DNA from: Amyelois transitella
Taxonomy: Eukaryota > Arthropoda > Insecta > Lepidoptera > Pyralidae
Reading direction: 5' to 3'
DNA: 64,000 nt
Assembly (NCBI RefSeq): GCF_032362555.1
Contig: NC_083525.1
Coordinates: forward strand, 2,093,501-2,157,500
The notes under the pieces were generated by a model. It saw nothing but the letters and a program-made list of their open reading frames with translations. It was not told the DNA's origin and made no database searches. Shown in pieces: positions 31,091 to 41,716 of this stretch. Each line of letters starts with the position of its first letter. Position 1 is the stretch's first letter. The position numbers and the translations under genes were made by a program.

Positions 31091-32694
31091 TTAAGAATCA
31101 GGTAGACTTTCTTTTAAGTCCTCCATCACCACATCTATATTAACATGTCTTTTTGATTTTTCTTCATCGTTTTTTGTAAATTTCCTGCCAGTATACGTGA
31201 ATTTTTGCTTGCCATTTATAAAACTAAATTGTTTCTGGTCTTTTGAGCTTTCACCGTCCACCTCCATGGCTGATGACCTTTTCTTAATCTTTTTTTGTTT
31301 TTGAAATTTACAATTTGTCTCGAATCGGAAATCTTTTGGTAGTTTATGTATTTTTACGCAGTGCGATTTTCTCTCTTCGGCGTTAATGAATTTCTCCTTG
31401 CACTCTTCTATATAGCAGCAATACTGAAAATTTTTAACATGTTATGTTAAAAAAATGAAAATATATACTGAGCAAGCTGTCTTACTTCATTGGTAAAATT
31501 TAAATTAGCAATATCCATGGTGCCGGGAACCACACGGCACGGTATAAAATTAACCAATTGTGTGTGTCGGGCCACGCCCGTTGTATGCTTCCGTAGTTGG
31601 TTTTATCTTTTATCAGCTAAAAACTTAGTAAGTATTTAGTCAGGTCTGTTTATGCTTCTCTGCACAGATGCTCTCTGGACGATAAGCATATACTGACGAC
31701 CTTACATCAAAACATTGATGAATGTGGCTGAAGCAAAAGGATCTTAGGTGCTTAACAATTGGCTTGGAAAAAAAAGCTTGAGCAAATGAAAGTTTTTTTT
31801 TTTTTTTTTTTTCAAAAAAAGAATGCTTACCGAAGGTTTTTTCTCGGCCATGACAGCGAAGAACGAATCGTGAGTCTCTTGTATATGCAAGTCTAATAAA
31901 TGGGGTGACGGCATCACTTTCTTACATTGGGCGCAAGAGTATCTGTGTGACGAGTTGTAGTGGTTCTCAAAGGATAGCAGAGATTCTGTGGTGTAATAAC
32001 ATCCTGGGACTGCACACGTTGTTGTTATGCTGCAAACATGTGATCAGGAATTGGTAAGATAATAAAAAAAAAATATTTAAAATATATGTATATAATTCCG
32101 ACGCCTTAAGAGGTAGAATATGTGTGCACAAAAACTGTAAGTACCTAATTAATTTAGACCTATATTGTAACCATATTCAATGAATAAAAAATATGATTAA
32201 ATGCGGTTTGCACGTTATTTATGTGGTAGGTAAGTAAATGTCAGAGCAGTAGAAATCGAAATGAGAATTGCAATTTTGAGCAGATAACTGCGTACTAAGC
32301 AGTTATTGCCATTTCGGTATCCATCGCATTATGAGCATCGAACGATAGGATTCAAACCTGTGAATTGTGTGTATCACGAATTTTTAGTCGGTTAACTTAA
32401 CCGTTCAACCGCCAACGATATCGAGGAATCCAAAAATGAGTTATTTTCGTAGCTATAATGTGCAAACATAATTTTAATCGGTCGATGGGTTTAGCCATGA
32501 AATCATAAGCAACAGACTTCCGAATTTATAATATCAGTATGGAACACTTACACCTCATGGCATAAGTCCTCGTCATCGACGTCGTAAACTCCGAGCCTGG
32601 GAAGCGGTGGATCGTCCTTGAACAAGTGGTCATCTAACTTCCGCCTACCGACGCCATATTTGTCCAGCTGTTCTAGAAGTGTGCTCATGTCCAT
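31091..32694 (-). CDS. ZNF511-like C2H2 zinc finger protein, 224 aa (unit 1)
   Basis: Minus-strand exons 32552-32694, 31831-32029 and 31091-31423 join in phase (donors GTAAGT and GTAAGC) to 224 aa. Start MDMSTLLEQLDKYG; the frame continues upstream only into a family A repeat. Three C2H2 fingers: CAVPGCYYTTESLLSFENHY with a following H; CAQCKKVMPSPHLLDLHIQE with TH; and CYIEECKEKFINAEERKSHC with VKIH. Between fingers 2 and 3 is THDSFFAVMAEKKPS, the counterpart of the 'WHDSLF...ER' linker of ZNF511. After them come KDFRFETNCKFQKQKKIKKR, basic and probably a nuclear signal, and a FTYTGRKFTK stretch. Finger spacing and linkers match the ZNF511 family, a conserved single-copy gene of poorly known function. 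A poly-T tract lies in intron 2. Converges on PGAM. Confidence 0.88.
31514..31545 (+). repeat. family A tail fragment
   Basis: CATGGTGCCGGGAACCACAC then GGCACGG, the conserved 3' tip only, inside ZNF511 intron 2. Counterpart 56042-56073. Confidence 0.5.
32320..32425 (-). repeat. possible tRNA-related SINE
   Basis: The minus strand has TGGCGGTTGAACGGTTAAGT (A-box-like) and, about 45 bp on, GGTTTGAATCC (B box). The spacing fits a tRNA-derived promoter, but the cloverleaf is poor. In ZNF511 intron 1. Counterpart 56848-56953. Confidence 0.4.
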
Positions 32695-32734
32695 GTTTCT
32701 GAGAAAATAATTTGGTATATATACATATAATATA

Positions 32735-32898
32735 AAGTCTATATCCCTTTCTGGGTAAATTGAGTCAACAGTCTTGAAAGTACTGATAGGCCGCATTCAG
32801 CTGTTTGGCTTAATGATATAATTGAGATTTAAATGGTGACAGGTTGCTAGACCATCGCCTAAAAGAAGAATCCCACGTTTGTAAGTCTATCACTTAGT
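32735..32898 (+). repeat. family A repeat upstream of ZNF511 gene
   Basis: AAAGTCTATATCCCTTTCTG, GTCAACAGTCTTGAAAGTAC, TGACAGGTTGCTAGACCATC, GCCTAAAAGAAGAATCCCAC. It begins about 40 bp upstream of the ZNF511 ATG. Counterpart 57263-57426. Confidence 0.75.
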
Positions 32899-33204
32899 TA
32901 ATAAGAAGGTATATATATACCTATAATAAAATAATGTGACATTTCCTAATTTTGGATATAGTTACATCAAAAAATATAGTATTGCTTTAAAAGATCTTAT
33001 CGGATACGCAGACACCGCGGCTAGATTATAACTTTATATCTATATATACCTAGGTACTATGCAATATTAAAACGATATTTCACCCATATAATCAATCATC
33101 GTCATACTTTAATATCTCCGGGAAAAAGAAAGAGTGACTCGTATTCTAATGTACCAGCCACCGGGAAGCACATGCTCCATAATGAATAATAGTATGTTAC
33201 CTAT

Positions 33205-33535
33205 ACATACCATTATCCCTTATGGAGTGGATAGACTCTGAAGGTCACGTTCAGCTGAATAAATATATACCCGACAAAGTTAGCCTCGAAGTAAGTTCGA
33301 GACTTGTGTTACGAGATACTAACTTAACGATACTATATTTTATAATAAATACTTATAAAGATAAACATCCAAGACCCAGGCCAATCATGCCCTGGCCGGG
33401 ATTCGAACCCGACACCTCCGGTGTGTGTCAAAGACAAGCGCACTACCGCTGCGCCACAGAGGCCGTCGAAATTGATAATCAGATCGTGATAAGTTGCTAA
33501 CCCATGAGCTAAAAGAATAATACCCATGTTAAGGC
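33205..33535 (+). repeat. family A repeat split by a family C SINE
   Basis: Left part 33205-33259 (ATTATCCCTTATGGAGTGGA, GGTCACGTTCAGCTGAA) and right part 33468-33535 (AATTGATAATCAGATCGTGA, AGTTGCTAACCCATGAGCTA). The gap is filled by the SINE below. Counterpart 57733-58063. Confidence 0.7.
33260..33467 (-). repeat. tRNA-derived SINE (family C) inside a family A repeat
   Basis: The minus strand opens GGCCTCTGTGGCGCAGCGGT with a B box GGGTTCGAATCCCGGCC, and ends near ACTTTGTCGGGTATATATTT. Same family as 29431-29664, diverged. Counterpart 57788-57995. Confidence 0.85.
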
Positions 33536-33599
33536 ATGGAGCTAGGCGACAGCCTGTGTTATAAGCATTTACCAAATTCAAATTATAGGGCACTTCATG

Positions 33600-33660
33600 G
33601 ATAGATAGATAGATTCTTTATTGCAACATAAGAAAAAGAAAATCAGAAAAAAATAACTGG
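33600..33660 (+). repeat. GATA-run with dispersed repeat tail
   Basis: GATAGATAGATAGATTCTTT then ATTGCAACATAAG, a motif frequent at moth repeat ends. Counterpart 58128-58188. Confidence 0.45.
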
Positions 33661-33739
33661 TAATGAGGTACAAAGGCGGACTTATCGCTAAAGCAATCTC
33701 TTCCAGTCAACCTTAGGGTGGGAGGAAATTAATTAAAAT

Positions 33740-33870
33740 GGCAAGGCTATCATATTAATTGATAATTGTCATATCTTTTGGTTTTACAATATTTGTTTAC
33801 GTCAAATAAATTACTCAAAACTAAGTTTACTGCCACTTTCAAAGCGTCATTACCTTCAGTGAGTAATAAT
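33740..33870 (+). repeat. second copy of the dispersed repeat at 600-720
   Basis: TTGTTTACGTCAAATAAATT and AACTAAGTTTACTGCCACTT align with 600-720. Counterpart 58268-58398. Confidence 0.6.
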
Positions 33871-34152
33871 CTGCGTGGAAAGAGAAGCAACTGGCACAGT
33901 TATTTCTTCGCTAGATAAAAGCGCTTATAACCATGATGATGCTTATGAGCAGATGGAGTGATACTCTTCTAAAGTGCCGCTAACCACACGGCACGTTTGT
34001 TATAGTCAAACATTTTGTATCTTATCTCTAGAATATAGTATACTCAACCTCACAGATAACATCTATACTAGTCGTAATGCCAAATCATTGTGATTAAGTA
34101 ATAATAGCTTGTCTTTATACCTAGTAATCATGATGTGATGACATCATGATTT

Positions 34153-34226
34153 GTATGATCATTATATGTTAAATTCATGTTCATCATTGATGAACGATGA
34201 ACATGAATTTTACATAATGATCATAC
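34153..34226. repeat. long inverted repeat next to the duplication breakpoint
   Basis: Left arm from GTATGATCATTATATGTTAA to CATGTTCATC and right arm GATGAACATGAATTTTACAT to GATCATAC pair over about 31-33 bp around a 10-bp loop. A second small palindrome ATCATGATGT/ACATCATGAT precedes it (about 34126-34149). It ends 30 bp before 34256. Counterpart 58681-58754. Confidence 0.85.
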
Positions 34227-34256
34227 AAACATACATGTAATCACGTCTTTATCCCT
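34227..34256 (+). repeat. family A head, cut by the duplication junction
   Basis: AAACATACATGTAATCACGT then CTTTATCCCT, after which sequence switches to copia pol. The full repeat is at 58755-58976. Confidence 0.9.
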
Positions 34257-36296
34257 GCGTGTATGGCATTGTTAATCGCTGCTGAATACCATATCTCTGT
34301 AATATTTTACGAACGTTTTCATTATTGAATTCGCCACCATTGTCACTCAGAAGAGTTTTGACAGTATGCCCAGCATTCTTTACTTCTTGAAGCATTAAAA
34401 GGAGTTTATCTTTAACTTCCGATTTGTGTCTAATGAAGTAAACCATGCGATAACTCGAATAATCGTCCTTAAATAAAACGTAGTATTGATATTTCGAGAT
34501 GCTTTTTGCGAAGGGACCACAAACGTCTGTGTGAATTAGCTCTCCAACTGCTTTAGCTCTTTCCCTTGTCCCAAACGGCTTTCGGTGAGACTTTCCATAA
34601 ATACAACCTTCACACGTCATTTTATCTGGACTAAGTTGAATGCCTAACTCACGTTTTACCACGCGAATAACATGTCGTTTGTCCTGGTGCGCAAGTCGTT
34701 CATGATATAACTGTAGCAAATTAGAGCCTGTCACAGCGTTTATTTCTATAGCTGAATGCTTAGTCGGAACAATTGTCTTTATTTCTAACTTATAAAGTCC
34801 ACCACAATGGGACCTGCTTCCAACAACTTTAGTCGTGCCGGCAATATCCAGCTTGCACTCTCTGGTTGTAGAAGTAAACACACTATTTTGCACCTTATCT
34901 TGTGCAGCCAATGGTGAAAACAGATTTTTCGTTAAGGATGGTACTAGCCACACGTTGTTCAAAGTTATTATTTCTTTCTGCCCATTGACATTTGATTCCA
35001 CCTCTACAGAACCCGTTCCTAAAGCTGGTATTGTAGTTCCATCTGCCGTATTGACAGTGTGATCTGAATCAAATTCATGAAAATCATTGAAGAAACTTTT
35101 CTTGACAGCAATGTGTACCGTCGCGCCGTTATCAACGTACCAATTTTCTCTATCTTGCATCTGATTATTAGAGCAAGCATTTACCATTAACGAAATCTGT
35201 TGCACTTGCTTAGACTTTGAACTGGATGCTGATGTGCCTGAAGTTGGTTTTGGTGGCCTCCCGTCCTTAATCCACTTCTTACACTTCCGAACTCTATGTC
35301 CTTTTCCCGAACAATAGTTACAGATCAGTTGTTCATCCACAGTCTTTTTTCCTTTACGTTCATTAGGTGTAATCACTAGCGTCTCTTGTTTTGAGTCTGA
35401 CTCTTGACTACCTAACTCTCTTTCGAACGTACACAGATGACTCGTCAAACTATCGATCGTTCTGTCTGACTGTTTGAGCATTAGCCAACTTGACTTAAAG
35501 TTAAAATATTTGTCATCAAGCGTATCTAAGACTTTACATATGAGGAACATTTCAGGGAGTTTAGCGTCAGGGTCGATTTTTGAAATCTCTACCTTTAATT
35601 CTGTCCATAAATTTTTGAGATGTGACATATGTGTTGGAATGTCATCTTCTTTCTTATGCCGAAACCCAAAGAATTCTAAACATAAATTATACGCTCTGTC
35701 GTCTGTTTGTCCATCAAATAGTCTATGCAGCTCTTGCCAAACTTCATGTGCGGTTCTAAATCTCATAACTTTTTTGAGTGTATCCTCTGACATATTGGTT
35801 GTTAACATGAGTAGAGCACCACTCTCAGTCCGCCTATATTTAGCCATCGCAGAATTATAGGTGCTGATTTCGGCGTCACCTGCTCCGTCATTAAGAATAG
35901 GTTTCATAAGCTTACCCTCTACTGCTTCTAAAGCACCTTCCGTGCCTTCAAGCATAATAGAAATTTTATATTTCCAGGTAGCCCAGTTTTCCTTTCCTGT
36001 TAACTTTCCAATTTCAATTTTTGTAGAAAAATCCATGATACTTCGCTTCGATCTTCCAGTGGGGCACAGAACCTGATAAAGGCTGAGAATCGTTACCTGC
36101 AGTGGAATAGAAGCCCGCGTAGCACACAATAGATTTTATACTTTTATTTTAAATACACTACACAATATAATAGATATATTTTATTGAGTTATAAAGATAT
36201 TAGAATATTCACACATCACAGTTTTTTTTCAGAAGTCACGAGTGACATGACAGTGTCTTTCTTTTTATTTCTTGCTTGTGCTATACAACCTTAATA
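34257..36296 (-). mobile_element. incomplete copia element, second unit
   Basis: Exact copy of 9727-11766: the gag, protease and first integrase part plus the 5' LTR (36074-36296). It exists through the segmental duplication, not a new insertion, as its flank is the same as in unit 1. Not a whole element. Confidence 0.95.
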
Positions 36297-36301
36297 ATGC
36301 T

Positions 36302-36614
36302 GAGGATTGGAGTTGATGATGATGGAGAAGGTTGCTTCCAATCACGTCGGGGTCACCAATGTAGCGGGAGCGATGATTCGGCTCGACCGCCACCAAAGGG
36401 AAGATCTTCCGCCAGGCTAGGTGTTATGCCTGGGGAACCGCGGCTTCGACGATGTTGTGTCGGAGGTTGTATATATAGCTCCAATCCGTGAAATCTTTGA
36501 AATCGCGTTCTAGATACTTCGCTGCTATTGGTTGAGCGCGTCAATTTCTTCGCGATGATTGACAGTTGTTGTTGATTTGATGTTGTTGACGAGTGGCGTA
36601 GAGATGTCGCCACA
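36302..36614 (-). mobile_element. incomplete TRIM-like element, second unit
   Basis: Copy of 11772-12084: tRNA-Trp primer site (36341-36358) and 5' LTR (36360-36614). The 3' half is absent because the duplication starts inside the nested copia element. Confidence 0.9.
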
Positions 36615-36975
36615 ACATTTATTTCTAAAATGTTTTTATCGCATGAAAAAGTTAATACTCCCAACGCTTCATATCTAAATTTAAAAAAAAATTCTGGATT
36701 GAATCATTAACATATTGCTATTAAAAAATCGATATTTATGCCTTGAATAATCGATTATTCAATTAAACGATCTCAGATCGCCATCCCTAGCTAGTAACGT
36801 TCAATAAAATAACGGACGAACAAAGGAAGGATTTAAACAGTGTGAACTTCATGCAATTGATTTTTTGAAGAACAATTTACTGAAACCTTTGCTTATTCAT
36901 CTATTATTCGGAAAGTATATAGTTAAATATTATTTAAGTGTTATTGACTCTAAATATCGCCTTATTACATTGAAA

Positions 36976-38907
36976 ATGAAGGACCCTTTTGCATCGGACG
37001 CTGGGATCGATTCCCCATCACACAGCCTGAAAAATGTTGATGGATGTTATAATAATAGCCTTTTTAAGGGAAAAACATTCGCTAATTCACGCCGTGCCTT
37101 GCAGTCTGGCGCTGAGAAGATTTCCAGAACATTTAGGAGTGTCAGGAACACATTTGGGAACTTGTCTCAGGTAAGATATACCATATAATGAAATAATGAA
37201 AAAATAATAAATATTACATACATACATACATATGGTCACGTCTATATCCCTTACGGGGTAGACAGAGCCAACACTCTTGAAAAGACTGAATGGCCATGTT
37301 CAGCTATTTGGCTAAATGATAGAATTGAGATTCAAATAGTAACAGGTTGCTAGCCCATCGCTTAAAAAAGAATCCCAAGTTTGTAAGCCTATCTCTTAGT
37401 CGCTTTTTACGACATCCAAGGGAAAGAGATGGAGTGGTTCTATTCCTGGGCACCACACGGCACACATAATAAATATTGACGAGAAGATTTCTTAGGGAGA
37501 ACTTATAAACTACCAAAGTACTGAGTAGATTTATGTAACATAGGTTCTCTGTTTTACAAAGCAGTTTCTTAAGAATTCAATAATGTAGTACAATGTGAAT
37601 GTGGGATCCATCAGCAATCAGCTTTTTTGATTTTTGTTAAAAAAATCTGATCTTTTACAATAAGAATATACCAGTGAACTGGTTTGTTAAACAAAATCTT
37701 ATTTGTTAATATGTTTTGTATGATATTAGCATTTGAGGCTGGCTGGCAGACGCAGGCATCGGTTAGCTGAGATGGGGTCACCATGCCGGGCTCCTTCTAC
37801 GCCTGTTATGAAGAAAAAGGTAAATATCCATTTTTATTGAAATTTAACATATAATTATTTAGTGAGGATTCCCGTAAACCCCGCAGGAATGAAAATTATT
37901 ATTAGGATTTTTCTAACACATACAGGCAATACTAGAGTTTGGATAAACCTGCCGTCTTACTGCCATCATTATTTTCTTTTTAATATTTCAGGTTCTTGGC
38001 AGAAGTCCAGCCAAACTGTACAGCCCGTTTGGCATTGAAACGCCTCACAGCCGCGACTTCAGGATGTCTCCGTACATGCCCGACACTCCAGAACATGGGT
38101 TTGTATATGATTTCGATTCTGGTATAAATATTTTTTATTTAATGTACCATCTTTATTTGTATTAAGTAATAAAGTATATTATTTAATATTAACTTAAATT
38201 TAAGTACTCCATTGTTTACTCCTGCTTTATGCATTTAATAGTTAAATATAAAGACCATAAGTGATTCTATCTGTACTTTACTATATGACAATTTAATAAA
38301 TTAGATGCATCAAATGACAATTTATGGAGTGGACGTATAATTTAGTTAAAGCCACGCCCATCACGGTAATTGGTGGTTACTTATTCAAAAACTGGGCTCC
38401 ATTCTGTTCTACTTAAGCACTTATTTTGTAACTTAAGGCTTATAAAGTTAGATTTATGAAGTTATGAACGATTTAAGTGATCGCTTGCACGCAATAACGT
38501 AGTTGAAATAAACTTGATTATTTTGTCACTTATTCTGATAAACAGACAAATAAATATACATAGCTCCGTACATGGGCAGGAAATACGTGTATGTTTTTAT
38601 TTTTATTTCAAAAGTCGATTCCGGTGCGTATGTAAGTAGTCTTGCTGTAACTGGCACTATGTCACGCCTCTTTCCCGGAGGGGTAGACAAGTTATTTAAT
38701 TTGTAAATTTTTCAAATACTTACCACTAACCTAGTTAATAATTTGCTGGCTGTTGTCTTTGATTAAAAAAAACTGGAATTAAACAAATAATGCGCAACAT
38801 TACAACAAATATGTGATTTTTTCAGTTTATCGCCGAAACGTCACAAAAGCATAGCGCAGTCATGGCATCTGCTGTCCAAGAAACGGCCGCGGGTTCTCTT
38901 CCATTGA
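36976..38907 (+). CDS. small basic S/T-P-rich protein, 157 aa (unit 2)
   Basis: Exons 36976-37170, 37730-37819, 37992-38098 and 38826-38907, identical in sequence to the gene at 12446-14377, including 361 bp of upstream flank to the LTR. The full frame is kept, so both copies could make the same protein. Function unknown; see the first copy for features. Confidence 0.72.
37217..37464 (+). repeat. family A repeat, unit 2
   Basis: Copy of 12687-12934 in intron 1 of the second S/T-P gene. Confidence 0.85.
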
Positions 38908-41055
38908 TCCGTCTAATGTACCAAAACAAGAGGTGAATTTATATGTAATGTTTCCTAAATTTTGAAAGATTTCGAAATATTTCCAAACATTGTTACAATA
39001 AATATTATATAACATGAATACCTATTATCACGTCTTTACCCTGTAATGGAACAGGGTAGGCAGAGCCAACAGTCTCGAAAAGAGAGACAGATAGCTAGCC
39101 CATCGCCTAAAAGAAGAATCCCAAGTTTATTATATAAGTTATATAATATTAGTTGAAATATATACGGGAGAACAGATAGAGCTAGCCCCATAGTAAGTTA
39201 GAGACTTGTGCTATGGGTTACTGGAAATTATTTTTAGAATGTAGAAGTTTATCAGACAAAAAAATATTTTAAATGCATTAGATTTTAAAAGTTTATATCT
39301 TTTATATACAATGAGAAATCTTTATAGAAATTTAGGAAACTTACATCATCTCTTATAATATTGTAACCCACCGTTTAATTTAAGATGCTTTGAATGGTTT
39401 GTCGAGTGTAGTGACGTGCATAACATACAAACAGACTGGATCTACCCTATTCTACCTTTTATCCCTTATGGGTTGGACAGAGCCAATAGTCTCGAAAAAT
39501 ATAGAGACAGGTTGCTGGCCCATCGCAGAATATTTTACTGTAGAAACAAATTTTAATCCTAAGTATGTATAATTTATTCGCTTTGCCAAATATTTAATTG
39601 AAATCCAAATTTTCTCTTAGAAATGAAAGCGAAAACGATTTTTTTTGTCAAAGCAACAAATGGTAGATTTTATGCACGTCACAGGAAGGCTTGATAGAAG
39701 GCTGGAAGGAAATAATCTAATTCAAAATATTTTTATATAATTTTATTTATCATCAATCCCAAATGAACCTCTATTGTTCATTCGTGTTATTTTATTTCTG
39801 AATAAAAGTATTTTTTTAAACCATAATTTTAATGTTTTTATAATAGCTTCAAGCCTTCTATAGCCGTTTTTATGCAATTGGTGCTAAATGTCATGTAATT
39901 GTATTAGCTTCTCTGCTAATGCATCTGGAATGGGGCTTATGTAATATATATTATATTCTATATGAAAAGGACTGAACATTATTCTTCCTGAAGTTTCAAG
40001 TATATTATGTAAGTATGTAGAATTTTTATAATTCCCATTTTCATAATTTCAACAATTATTGTTCAATGTGAAAAGAAAAATGAATCAGAAATAACCGGTT
40101 ATTATGTTAATGCCTTGTTTTTCTCATTGTGGCAAGTAAAATTCTAAATTTCTTGTGTTTGAGTAAAAAAATAATAACATAAGCACTTACACTAAATTAC
40201 ATCTGGTTTATAGCTTATTTTGCAAGCTGGCATTTGGCAAACTATAGAATATATTATTTTTTTATTAATATTATTATATGGTATTAATAACAACAAGTAT
40301 TAAAGTCATATCCAGTATTAAAAATGCCAAAATTGTATCGTAAAATTGCGAGAAAGGTGATGTATTTACTACGCTTCGCTACGACAATATTAGTCTGCTA
40401 ACGCTTAGTTTTAAGTGGTATAAGATGCCTATAATATTTTATAATTGATGTAATAATATTTAGGTTTTTTAAAAAGTTATTTATTAAGAACAAAAGTAGT
40501 CGCAGGAAAATGTTTTTCCAACGCTACTTAACAGGTTTTAGTGTTTTTGTAAAGAGTGATTTTATTTCGTAGGTATCCAATAATAAATTGTGTAAGACTG
40601 ATTTATCAGTAATCGATATACACATAGCATTTTTTAGATGTTTTTCAATAATTTGGCAAATTTATTTTTGTATAGATAGGAGTATGAAATACCAGTCATT
40701 AAATTTGTTTTTTTTTCTGATGCAAGTCTTCATTTATTCAAGACTTATTTTTATTCTTTAGGTAGTTGTCTAACTAAATATAATTACAATTTCACTATTA
40801 ATTTCAACTATTTCTATATAATGCTGCAGAAACGATAATATAAATGTACCTAAATCTTTTCTTACAATGCTAGAGTAATACCAATTTATGTCATTATGTC
40901 GAAGGGTTTATTTAACCCTGCCAATGTGTGTATTTATTAATTAGTAAAAGGCGTCTTTATGAAAAGTACTTATCTAAATTTTCACAGCAAAATTATGAAA
41001 CAGAATAATTTTCCTTAGAAATCGGAAGAATCGATTTTTTTATTTTTTAAATACT

Positions 41056-41716
41056 TACATAAAATCACGCTTTTTTCCGAAGGGGTAGGCAGAGACTACA
41101 TTACTTATTATATTAATTACTAGCCTCGATCTCTGCATACTTCTTTCGCTTCGTCCACATTCATAACTCTCTTCATGCAAGCTCTGCGCTTTCGGGTTAG
41201 TACTCTTGACCTGACCTTTTGCCAGGACTCCACACTCTCCTTGTATATTTGCTTAGTCAATCAGCTTTCTTGCTCTCCAAATGACCAAACCCTTTTCTAT
41301 TCCTTGTACTACATCTTCTTTCACATCACAACATCCCTTCTCTCGCTGTTCCTTATCCTGTCACTCAATTTAACACTGATCATACTCCTTAACGCTCTCA
41401 TTTCCGTATTCTGCTTTCGTGCTTCTTTTGCCACACCCAACTTTCACTCCCATACATTAATGTCGGGATCAACATGCCCACATGCACAGCCAGGCGAGTC
41501 TTTTTGGACTATCTCTGACTGTTCGCAAAAGCATGTACCTAATGCTCCATTCACCAAGTTTACCGCGTTCACTCTCCTTTCAATATCTATCACACTTTCT
41601 ATCTGATGTAAACTTTGATCTTAGATATACCTACAAACCTCTTTCACTTGCTCGACTTTTTCTCCTCCAATATTACTGCTATTATCTCCTACAATATGCT
41701 GAAATTTTCTTTTCCA
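41056..41716 (-). mobile_element. decayed RTE-like LINE 3' part, unit 2
   Basis: Copy of 16528-17188. Confidence 0.65.

Larger units (their letters stand above)
9727..34256. repeat. tandem duplication, unit 1 (24,530 bp)
   Basis: Every position from 9727 matches 34257 onward at an offset of 24,530, falling to 24,528 after a 2-bp indel in a TA run near 15753 (40283). Unit 1 starts inside the copia integrase region and ends inside the first ~30 bp of a family A repeat. It contains the right parts of both LTR elements, the S/T-P gene, the CCCH gene, PGAM and the ZNF511 gene. Besides the indel I found two substitutions, at 23459 and 23469. Identity is therefore above 99.98% by my reading, which was not an exhaustive alignment. 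Confidence 0.97.

Noticed and set aside
32695-32796. Extended ZNF511 N-terminus starting MRPISTFKTV
   Set aside because: The added codons come from a family A repeat; MDMSTLLEQ at 32694 is the better start.
34257-36614. A second independent copia/TRIM insertion
   Set aside because: Its sequence and right flank are the same as 9727-12084 at a constant offset, so it came with the segmental duplication.
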